Below, piece by piece: positions 36,401-48,400 of a stretch of 64,000 nucleotides of DNA. The notes under the pieces are model-generated. The model was not told where the DNA came from and did not search any database. It was given only the letters and a program-made list of their open reading frames with translations. The stretch's first letter is position 1. Every line of letters begins with the position of its first letter. The stretch lies in the NCBI GenBank assembly GCA_033980235.1, contig CM067072.1:29486059-29550058 (forward strand), read 5' to 3'. Made by a program: the position numbers and the translations under genes. This DNA comes from Diadema setosum. Taxonomy: Eukaryota; Echinodermata; Echinoidea; Diadematoida; Diadematidae.

Positions 36401-39400
36401 ATCGACCAATCGGATTGCTACATTCTTTTTAGGTGTTGTATAAATACTTACGCTATGAACTGTCTTCTCTACCTCAGCTGTACCCAGGTGACAAGATGCC
36501 GGTGCATGAAGTGGATGGCTGGAATGCCTGGTTCTTTGATGATATTAAGAGACTGGTGAGTGCTGATACTGATGTAAAATACTAATCATGAATATGCATA
36601 TTATATGCAAATTTATACATTAATAATAATTGCATTTATATGGCGCTTCATACTGACGTTTCTAAGCGCACTTTGCTACTCATGCAAATAGATTAGAAAA
36701 CACAATAACATCAACAAAATCAGCGTTAACAGTAACAAAAGAAGAAGAAAGAAAAGAAAAGAAAAGAAAAATACATGTGATACAATTCATGAATTCGTCT
36801 AGGGAAACCCACCCACATGCGTAAAGAGTTTGCAGAAAAATGAGATTGCATTTATGGCGTTCAGGGAATATGAAGTTGTTTCCTTCCAACTCCTCCTAAA
36901 TGTTCCGTGGTTGTGCAGCCTTATTATTGCTCGGGTGTGACGGAAATGACATGTGTGCTGTTGATTGGGACTATCTCCTCCTCGAGTTTGTAGCAATGAA
37001 ATAACACTGTTTTTGCCATTTCCATTGTGGTTTGCATCTGGACAAAGTTTGTACCCATGCTGAACTTGGCAGTGGACAGGAAATGTGCTTCAGCAGAAAT
37101 ATCTTTGAGTTTTTTTTTTCTTTTTTTTTGTTTGTAATTGCATATCCTCTGTCCATTTTTGCTGCGGTAACTGCAACTAATGCTGAACCCAACACTGAAC
37201 CTTGAATTTAACTCAATCCTGATTTGTGACTATGACAGTAGTTTAAGGTCTAGTCAAGTGCAGTGAGTTCCAGTTTATTGCATTGTATAAAGAGTGGGTT
37301 AAAATCTACATTGTAACCAATTTGGAAGATTTACCAAGAACAATACTTTCGTGATGTCATTAACATTATACTACTCCCAAGTACTCAAGATGATATCAAA
37401 GTTTCTGGTGACTGTCTTTTGAAAGCATGAATGTGTGGGCAAGAGTATTGATGATGTAAAACAACCAAGTGACCAACTATTGTAAAAGGAGGAATGTTCG
37501 CATGCATTTTAATTTTGCAAATTTTGCAGGAGCCAAGATATGCGAAATTAAAATGTATGCGAAAGTTCTTGTCTACACTTATATGCATTGAATGCTAGAG
37601 GCAACTCGTGAAAATTTCATGCCACGAAAAGGGCCGTCGGCTCCAATTCCCGAAAATGTCATGCCGCGAAAATATCGTGTTTTACAGTATTTGATCGTGT
37701 TGTTTCTTCCAGCGGTTTGTGTGGAGGGATGGTGGACGGAACAGAGAATCGCTGGGGTCTCTGTGGCTGGGCCTGCTGCGCTTCTACACAGAGGAGTTCG
37801 ACTTCACCAAGTTTGTGGTCAGCATCCGGCAGAAGAAGCGGCTGACGCGCTTCGAGAAGCTCTGGATGACGCCCCAGCGGGGGATCGCCATCGAGGACCC
37901 CTTCGACCTGGACCACAACCTCGGTGGGGCAGCATCCAAGAAAAGTGAGTTGCAGTGGCAACCATCCATTGCCCGTGGGCATATCTCCATAATCTTAACC
38001 TTCTCTTTATGTTACCTCTCAAAGGATAATAGAATATTCCTCATGTCTGTGATATCTGTAAACATGACCTCTTGACAAGCTGTCTCAATAATTTTGCAGA
38101 CATTCAAGCCAAAGAATCGGCAAAAGAATTTGATGCGGTGTAAAAATTCATAGATTGATAGTTTTTGCAAAATCAATAGTTAGATAACTTAACTACTTCC
38201 TTTCTGAAGTCTTTGTTTAATGCTCAATGAACTCAGCCAAATGCAGCAATCTTTCTATTGCACTGAACTTGAGTTCACCAGTAAAAGATTGTTGTGGAAT
38301 GTAAAGTCAATTTCACAAATTGAATGTGCATCATTTTCAGAAGAGAAAAAACTGTCTGCAAAGTGCAGTGCATGTCATTAGAACAAATGTCCAAATTCCT
38401 GGGTGAGGAAATCAATTTTTTGAAAAGCTGGACAAGGGATGGGAGTGGTCATTCAAAATTGATAGAATGAATGAAAATGGTGTAATGTTTATGATGAACC
38501 TTGAAGGCACTTCGCTCTATTCATCTCTTTTCTTCTCTGTACTGCTTCATTTCCCCAGTGGCAACATATATTCTCCAGGTCTTTCGCCATGCTAGGCAAC
38601 ATTTTGGCACACCCAACAAGCACGCTCTGGGGAATTACAGGATGCAAAATGGGAACTTGGTAAGAGAGAGAAAACAAACAAACAAACAAACAAACAAACA
38701 GACTCATTAATAGATAAGTAATAGAGACATTGCATTTATAATGTGTGATCCTGCATCCAAACAGCAGCATAACAGTTGCCATATGTTATTGGTTGGCGTA
38801 GGTCAAACTTTGTTGGAGGAATTTCATAGCTGTAAGAATACCCATATGTACTATATCAGTTCCAGCAGTAGCATCAACGCTTTGAAATAATCACAAAGAA
38901 TGAGCTTAAATGACAGAACTGTATTACAGGAAAATTGACAATCTCCTTGTACAGACACGAATGAGCTTAGTCTCTTGGTTGCGCAGTAAAGAGGGAGTCA
39001 GCACATTGCAATAGACCCTTGACTTCAAAACCAAATTTAATTTTCAAAGCTGATTTTCATAGAGGGTTATTCCATGTGGTTAGACACATCCGATATCGAT
39101 GAAAAATATGTATTGTAAAGCTGGGAATGCATTTTATCAGGATCTAAAACCAATCATAAAATCAGCCTTTTTAAAAATTTTGGTCTCACATATTTTATGA
39201 TAAAGGCTTTCATCAAATTTTGTTGCATTTTGTATTAAAGAATTCCCACATTGAGTGATTGCGCTCTCGTACTGTTTCATATTAAACTTCAGAACTACTT
39301 TCTGGACGTTGATAAGTTGACCGGCGGCGAGGCCCCACCCAATGACAGGGGCTGCAGGATTTGCGGCAAGATTGGTCACTTCGTCAAGGACTGCCCGGTG

Positions 39401-42400
39401 AAGAAGCGCGGCCAGGACAGACGAGACCAGGAGAGGCGGGACAGGGAGAGAAGAGAGCAGCAGAGAGGGAAAGGTGCGGTGCTGTTTTAAAGGCGCATAG
39501 TCCCGGTGGTGTAGAGGGCGCTGTTGATGATACTGCCGAACACTGATATTATTGATACGAAGATTGCCGAAGATGAGCTGTCATCAAGAGTAAAGCGCGT
39601 AGGTGTTGCTAGGTAACGTTGCCTTCGTTGTCTTCTCTGCGCAACATGCTGTCTGTAGTAATACCAGGGTGTGTGCATATGTGCTTCTTATTATGACATC
39701 ACAAAAGAAGTTTGCTGAAGCTGTAATCCCCCTCAGCCGAATCATGAGCCAAACTGTGATCGGACCACTGACTACAGTGGATCGGACTTCTTCGGACACG
39801 GGGAAATGGGTCATAGCGTAAGCGCTAAAGAGGAGTCGATAGCGTAGGTCTCTATATAGGAAACTTGTGCCGTATGCCCGCATATGCATTCAACTTAACC
39901 ACTGGGACCATGTGCCTTTAACAACTTTTTTTGTTATGCAGTGCCTTTTTGAAAGAATTATTGCGATGTTATTCTAAAAGCTTCCTTATCTTCCTTCAGA
40001 TAAAACTCCTATACCAGCTCTCCCTTGGTTGTGCTATTCCCAAAGCTTCATTTGCAATGCCCTTCACATAGCTTCCATCAGAATAAGCTCCCACACTTGG
40101 TCGGTTTTTCATTGCCTACATAATTCTGCCCCTAAATACTTATCACAGCTTTTGCACTCTCCCCATCATTCAGCTTATAAATTTATTGCGTTCTACCATG
40201 GATACTATGGTGCTCCAGATACCATATGTAAGACCTAAGGCTTGTGAGTGTAGTATCTCATTTTATGGGCCAATGGCATGTAATACCTTGCCAAAGGACC
40301 TTCTCTCATTACCCTCAGTGTGAATATTCAAAAAGAATTTTAACCCATTGAGGACGAGTCCCGAGTATACTTGGGCAAGGGTCTATGAGAAATGCGTGTT
40401 GTAGCAAAGTCAGCTTGTCTTCAATGGGTTAAAAAGTTCTTACACTTTGACCTTGTCATTGGGACAAATTTACTTTGTAATGTGCATTGATCAGTTTGAT
40501 TGGAAATGCACAATAAAAAAAAGACTATTTTATCATTATCATTTATCATACTTCCTTGATGGTGCTGTTGCTAAAGCTTCCTCAGCGTTGCCTTTCCTAA
40601 AGCTCCGTCAGATTATTATATTCCCGTACTTCTTTGTGGTGCTGCTGCAAATGTCTCCGTGTATAGATTAGATACACCCTATACTCCTGCCTGGAACCAT
40701 TATGGGTAATATGGTAATTGTATTTTTATACCCCCGCCAAACGAAGTTTGAAGGGGGTATATAGGAATCAGCGGACGGTCGGGCGGTCGGGCGGTCGGGC
40801 GGTCGGTCGGGCGGTCGGTCGGGCGGTCGGTCGGGCGGTCGGTCCGTTGCAAATCTTGCGTCGCGAACTACTTCCTCAGTTTTCAACCGATTCCCATAAA
40901 ACTTGGCACAGATGTGTGCCTTGGGTTGTAGATGTGCAAGACGTATTTTTTGACAGTACCCAAAAGTACGTTGCCATGGTAACGGCATATTATGGGCAAA
41001 AATGGGTACAAATCTTGCGTCGCGAACTCCTCCCACAGTTTTTGATCAATTTTTATGAAATTAGGTACAGATGTTCATCTAAATATGTTAATGTTCAAGA
41101 CACATATTTCCGCAGTGGCAAAAAGTGCATTGCCATGGTAACGGCATGTTATTGGTAAAATATAGGGCAAAATGCTTCATGGCAAAACTGCTTCAACAGT
41201 GTTCTTCCAATTCTCATGGAATTCATATTGAATGTTTGTCTTAGGATATAGGTCAGCATGACACATTTCTTGACAGTGACAAAAAGTATGTTGCCATGGT
41301 AACAGCTCACATATTATGAGCCAAAATGATGGAAAATTTTGTGTTGCAAACTACTTCCTCAGTTTTTGCCCAATTTCCATGAAACTTGGTACAGATGTGT
41401 GCCTTTGGTTGTAGATGTGCAAGACGCATTTTTTGACAGTATCTGAAAGTACGTTGCCATGGTAACGGCATATTAATGGCAGAATATCAAGGAAAGATCT
41501 TGCGGATTTAACTACTTCCTCAGTTTTTTGACCAAAGCTTATGAAATGTGGCACACACCTTGATCTTGGTGGGAAGATGTGGAAGACATATTTTTCGGAC
41601 GTGTCGGAAGCTGTGTTGCCATGGTAACGGCATATAAATGGCAGAAGATCAAGGAAAGATCTTGTGGATTGAAATACTTCCTCAGTTTTTGACAAAAGCT
41701 TATGAAATGTGGCGCACACAATAGTCTTGGTGGGAAGATGTGCAAGACATATTTTTCGGACGTGTCGGAAGCTGCATTGCCATGGTAACGGCATTTAAAT
41801 GGCAGAAGATCAAGGAAAGATCATTCCTTGGGTAAGACTGTCGTCACGGGGCGGGGGTATTAATCACCTTAAGTGATATTTCTAGTTATTTTCTGATGTT
41901 TGGCACGTAAGGTTGGGAGTTTGATCTAAAGTAGAAACTTCATGCCTAGAGTTTATAAAGTGTAGATGTTTGTTAAAGGGACCGTACAGTTTTGGTTGAG
42001 ACCTAATTTCAGGTTTCTAACATTTTTGGTGAGATAATGAGAAACATCTTATGAAATATGAAAGAGCATGTAATTCTATGTGGAATTTAGTGTTTATTTG
42101 ATGAAAATTGGTTTTGAAATGGCCAAGATATCCAAAAAAGAGTGATTCTAATAAAGTGTGGGACCCACACTTTATTACCATTGCTTTGTTTTACTTTGTT
42201 TTTAGATGTTTCTGTCATTCCAACCCGATTTTCATCAAATAAACTTTGAATTCCTCATAAAATGGTATGCTCTACACTATATCATAAGTGTTTTCTTGGT
42301 ATCTCACAAAAAGTTAAAAGCCCAATTCTCATCTCCACCAATACTGTACCGTCCTTTTAAAGGGAGAAACTCGAATACCAATGCATGGAGCCTTCTACAT

Positions 42401-45400
42401 CATCCTTTAAACTCTCTTTTGTTTGTATCTCGTTGTAGGTACTCCAGACAAGAGTTCGGTAAATGGCGCCAAGCAACCAGTGACGCCATCTTCTCCCACG
42501 GAAGAGACAGGCAAGAATACAGATGCCAAGCAGAAAGTTGGCAGCGAGCCAAGTACCAAGAAGACTGAGGTACCAGCGGTGTCTCATGTTCATGTACATG
42601 TGTGTGTGTGAGAATGTGTTTGCACACAACCCTCTTTTGTTAAAACAGAATGTGAATCAAATTAGATTACAGAATACTAATAAAAATGGAAATATCAGAC
42701 TGTACACACCATAATATTCAAATCAGGAGAATTTGCAATTGACAAACACAGCAATATAATCAGATATAATTGGAATGTTATCCCTTTTAACCTGTTGAGG
42801 ACGAGTCCCGAGTATACTCGGGCAAGTGTCTATGGGAAATGATTGTTGTAGCAAAATCAGCCTGTCCTCAATGGGTTAACAAAAGAGTTAAGGGATTTTC
42901 CATCTGAGAGACGATGTACATTGCTTTATGTAGGCAATAATTTGGGTGAATATCATTTGACTTGCAAAATTCCCCCAAAATACAGAAACACTGCCAAAGA
43001 TATGGCACATATAGAATTTTGTGTACTTTGTCGTCATTATTGCCACAGCAGGTACATTGAGTATTTGTTTTTGATCTGTACAAATTCCACCTTTTTGAAT
43101 TCCTTGTTTGTTCAACTTTTGCCTCAGTCCACCAAAGAAGCCGAGAAGCCACAGAAGTCTGCAAATGTGGCTGACGAGGTACAGACGAAGCCCGGCAAAC
43201 GGCCGAAAGAGAAAGCCAAGGCCGTCGAGCCAGTTGCCAGGCAGCTGTTTGTCTCCCAAAATGGGAATCGTAGAGAGCGCTCCCCAGCGGGGCAGAAGAC
43301 TGCCGAGAAGGCCAAAGAGGTGACGGCGCCCTCTGTAGCTGAGAAAGAGAGAAGACCTGATGCACCGAGTGAGGTAAGCTCAATTCCTCTTTTTCGGTGT
43401 CCACTCACCCTCATTCTTTTCACTCTGCCTTGTAAATTTACTGGTTTGGCTGTCTCAGGGTTTATTTCATGTAATTTTCTTGGTCTTGTTGTTGTGGATG
43501 TTGTTGTAGTGTCTGTGTCTTAGCTTTGCTTTCTGTCCCTATTTTGTTTTCATGATCATCTAAAAAATTCATTAGCTGTATCAGCATGGTTTTGTAAACA
43601 CCCGACAATCTTTTTACCTCAGTAAAGAATAACAAATAATATGCTGCATACAATTGTATTCAAGACACATGTTTGGCGGAAGAAACGCCATCAGAAGAAC
43701 AAGCTCAAAGTGACTCCCACTGATTTCTAAATCTCAAGTAGACCTCATCAGACACCGATCAACATTTGTGACCGTGCATCACAAAACAAACAAAAAGTTG
43801 CACCCCTTAATTTTACGTGAGGACTCAAGAAAGGTGAAATTGGTGAACTAAGTCAGTGTTGAGTTTTCCATATTTTCTGAAAGAGCTTTTCTTCTTTTAC
43901 ATGATTCTTGAGTTTGGGATCATACCGGGTAAATTGAATTGGAAAGTGGGTTTTCAGCAGTTTTTCTACAACCCCTTTTTTGGTAGAGTATTGTGGTCAG
44001 GGTTTTTCTTAGAGACCCCTTTCATTTCCTGAAAATCCTTTGCACCCTCTTCACGTTCAACTCTAATAACTTTTGAAAGGGTGATGCTACTGCTCTGAAA
44101 TTTGGCATTTATTATGGTCAGAATGTGGAAATAGACCATGCTCAATTTCAGCTTAATCTGATAATCCCTTAATTGTTGGTGCTACAGTGGTTAACATTAT
44201 GTTTTTGCCCCATTCATGGCACAGGTAGCACGGCTTAGGGAAGATTAAGCACTTGAATAGACCGTGTACTTCAGAGCCTCTTTTCTCAGTTCACACTTTC
44301 CAGAGTGTGTGCTTTCTTTCCAACATTTATGTAGGTTTGGAGAATCCATTTGAATTGAGTTATACATCATTTTAAAGCTTAGAGTCTACTCTTTCAGAAT
44401 CTGCCCTTAACTAAAAATCCATGTCTGGCGACTTTTTGTTTGTTTTGTGGTGCAGGGTCACATTTAATGTTACTGACCCCTAGACGCCAGACCAGATGCA
44501 TACTCTAGCTTATACAGCTCCATGGCACTCATACAAACCACACCCAATTCTTATTCCAGTTCATAAGGTCCATGATGCTGTTTTCAGGAACACCTACAAA
44601 AAACAAACAAAACAAAATAAATATAGCTTAAACAAATGCCTCCTTTTCCAAACAAAAATCTCAATTTTAGCTTATGTTCATTGATAGCAAAATTTTGTTT
44701 TTATTAGTGCAGCAATGTAGAGGTGTATGTTATGTAGAAACATTGTTTTCTGGTGATCATAATGCACGATGACATAACATTGTTTTTGTGTGTTGTGTGT
44801 CAATGTCCAGTGCTCCATCTTTGAGAAAGGGTTTCATTGGATATCACCACATGTTATAACTATGAGTGTGTAGACTGGTGCATTTTGATTTCAGTAACAT
44901 TCTCACGATAGCTGTCACTCTTGTGAGCTGCATTAGTCTTCATCCCAGGGTGTTTTCATGATTCATTCATACTCCGATCATCACTAACCCTCAAAACTAA
45001 ATCATCATCGGTACATTTTCATGTCAGGATACCAAAAGAGAGAGGAAGAGGTCGGCAGCATCCTCAGATTCCAAATCTGCTCCTCCGAACAGTGAAGTCA
45101 ATAAACAGAAATCAGACTCAAATACCGAGAAAAAGTCTGGGACAGTGGATGTTCCCGTCAGAAACACCAGAGTCACATCATCCGGTGCTCCAGTCCCAGA
45201 GCTGACATCCGGGGGTATGAGTCAAGATCGGAGATTGCGCGATCAAAGCGGGAGAACGGTCCCCCTGCCAGATAGAAGGCCCGTGCGGGCGGAGCAACAG
45301 AGTAGCGACACGGACCAGCCACTTACAAGGACTGAAGTTATTAACCCCATAGCGGGATCACACCCCTCTGTTCTTCCAGCAAGGACTGCAGTGCCGAGTT

Positions 45401-48400
45401 CCGTTGGTCCAGGAACCACGCCCGTTCACCCAACATCTCAGCCCATAAGCAACACCATGCATAGTACCGTACCTGGTCCGGTTGGGAACATGTCCAATGG
45501 TCCCGCCCCCAATCCTGGCCAAATCCGGCCCCCATCCCTCTCCATGGGACTCCCCACCCACCAGGGCTTCCCGGGTCCTGCTAACAACTTTGCCAATGGT
45601 CCATACCCCGGTTACCCCCTGCCACACCCCTCCCCTCCCTTTCCTGGCCGTATGGGAATGCCATTCCCCCCACATTTCCAAGCACCAAGACAGATACCAC
45701 CATATGGTAGCAAGCCTGTGGAGCTGAAGGTAAGCCAGACTTTTGCATACTGCCATTAGTTATGGTGACTTTGTCCAAAGAGATGTAAGTGTCTTCAAGG
45801 ATAGCAGAGCTTCAAAGCAACAAATCAATAGTCAGTTTAGAAATGTTTGACAAACTGATGAAAAAGTAAATTTTAGACCGTTTTATGGTCAAGGAGTTAT
45901 TCAACATTTTTGTGTTATTCATGATTTATTGAGACTTTTGCATTTCACAGAACAATATGATTTTTTTTAATTGATTGCTCAAGTTGTATCAAAACATTCA
46001 TACTAAAATTATGCCTGTACATCTCTTCCAAAGACACTTGTTAGCTAAATCTACGTGACTCAACTTCATCATCTCTCTGTCTTCTTATCCACATTTTATT
46101 ATGCTTGTGATGTGTGGTCATTTAAACAGAGTGTTAGTGATGTACAGTTCATAGCTTCAAGACAAGGCAGGATTATCAGTATTGTTGTTGTTTTAAATTT
46201 ATAGTGCTTTATGATTCTTTATTATAAGGGTCTGAAAGACAAGCTTACCCAGTTTACTTCAACATTGTGTGTTTTCATCTCATTTATTTTTTTCTTTGTT
46301 GTTATGTATTCATTATGTACCTATCTATCTATCTAAATATTCATCTCTTTGTCTAATCACTTGATATCTCGACCTTGTATTTAATATGTTGCAATCAGTA
46401 ATATGGTCAATATCAATTGTGTATCAATAGCTAAACATATATGAGATATTATGTGTCTTCATATACTATCCCTCTCTCTCTCTCTCTGTATGTATATACT
46501 TAATCTATCTTTCTTTATATCCGCACTGTATCTATCTTTCTGTGCAATCATTTGATTTCCGAGCCTGGTATATGATATATTGCAATTGATGATATTGTCA
46601 ACTGTCAATTGTGCATCCATAGCTGACCACATATTGGACAAATGTTCAGTAAAATTTAAACCATGTAATGCAGGCTGTTAAATTGCTCTCAGCTGGTATC
46701 CATTAACCCTTACAATAAAAAATATGGTATTTCAGTGTTTTCTTACCATAAAAGCTTGAAATATTGGTTCAGTGAAGGCTCATAATCCCCCTTTTGCATC
46801 TGTTTGATTTATTCACTTATTTGGTCTTTCATTATGCCCATTTGCCCCATTTGTGGTGGCATGGTGGCCCAGGGCCACCAAAGATCGATGTCGGTCCACC
46901 AAATTCCAAAAAGATTCATCTTTTGGTGGCCCAATTCTGGACATTCAAAGATTCAAAATGGATTGTTACAGTTGCCTGTTTTTCAGGCCACTAGATACAA
47001 ATCTCTTGCAGGCCACCAAAATTTTAGATTTAAAGATTTTAGCGACCCAAACAGGCCACCAGAGAAATAAATTAGTGTCGAGCCCTGTATGTCACATATA
47101 TAGCTTCTTTCTTTTATTATTATTTTTTTTTTTTTTGGGGGGGGGGGGTAATCCAATGACTACATAGAATTTGTTGTTGTTTGTATTTTTATCTTAACAT
47201 CTTTCAAATGGATATTTCCAATCCATCCCTCCTGTACCCTGTAGCAACAAGATCTGACGGCACTGCTGCATTCAATTCAGAAAGGCCCAGCAAAGCCACC
47301 TCAGGGACCAGGACAAAGACAGGTTGGGTTCCCTGAAGACCAAGTACCGCCTCTGCTGTACTTCTCTTCTCTAATCCTCACTGGACACCTTGGCCCCATC
47401 TCATAAAAGAGTTGATATGATAGCAACTCTTGCTGGAATGGCAACCATTACATTGTATGTCAATGACAAGAATCCAGCTTTGTGATTGGCTGTTGCTATG
47501 GAAAAATGGCATTCTGGCATGAGATGATATCGTAACATCTTTTATGAAATAGGACCCTGGTGGCATACTTTTGTTGTTGCTGTTTTCTGTAGACCAGTTT
47601 ACAAATATATTCAGATTCCATGCGTACTTACCTTTCAAAGGTTATCCATTTTGACGAGAATGTTTGCCACTTGGCTAACCTGACACAGCTACAGCCCCTA
47701 TGAGCAGACTGATTCAAAGTGTAGAAATATTTTAATTAGGAACAGCTAAATTCAGTTGCATACTGCAACGTCTACTGTGATTAAAGGACAAGTCCACCTT
47801 CATAGACATGTGGATTGAGTGAATGCAGCAATATTAGTAGAACACATCAGTGAGAGTTTCAGGAAATCGGACAATTCGTTGTAAAGTTATGAATTTTTGA
47901 AGTTTCTGCTCAGTCACTGGTGGATGAGAAGACTACTACAGTTGATGATGTGACATGCGTACAACGATATAAAGAAAATATAAAAAAAATTCAACATATT
48001 TTCACTTTTCTCGCATAATGAGAGAATGCTTGACTTCCCTCTTTCAGGAGGCAGGGGGAATAAGATTACCCTTAACATACGTCAGTGACAAGTCGAGGAA
48101 ATGTGCACTTTTTAAAAAAAGTAACATTTTGTGAAATTCTCTTTATATTTTCCTTATACTGTTGTACGCATGTGACATCATCAGCTGTAGTAGTCTTCTC
48201 ATCCAGCAGTGACAGAGCAGACACTTCCTAAATTCATAACTTTTCAAAGGATTGTCCGATTTTCCTCAAACTCTCACTAATGTGTTCTACTAATATTGCT
48301 GCATTCACTCAATCCACATGTATATGAAGGTGGACTTGTCCTTTAATGTCCCAATTTTGAATACATAGGTGTAACTGATTTATTGTACAGATTCCTGAAA

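Larger units (their letters stand above)
35138..36477 (+). other. TUT intron 12
   Basis: It contains an (ATTC)n microsatellite (35172-35311) and an inverted-repeat element (35841-36447). Confidence 0.65.
39474..42438 (+). other. TUT intron 16
   Basis: A 3-kb intron packed with elements: K4 (39491-39917), a piggyBac-like MITE (40344-40428), Helentron-like H-c (40728-41885) and K2 (41977-42356). Confidence 0.7.

Noticed and set aside
40718..41794. Open frames of 120-147 codons on both strands
   Set aside because: They fall within the tandem units of the Helentron-like element, with no domain and no splice context.
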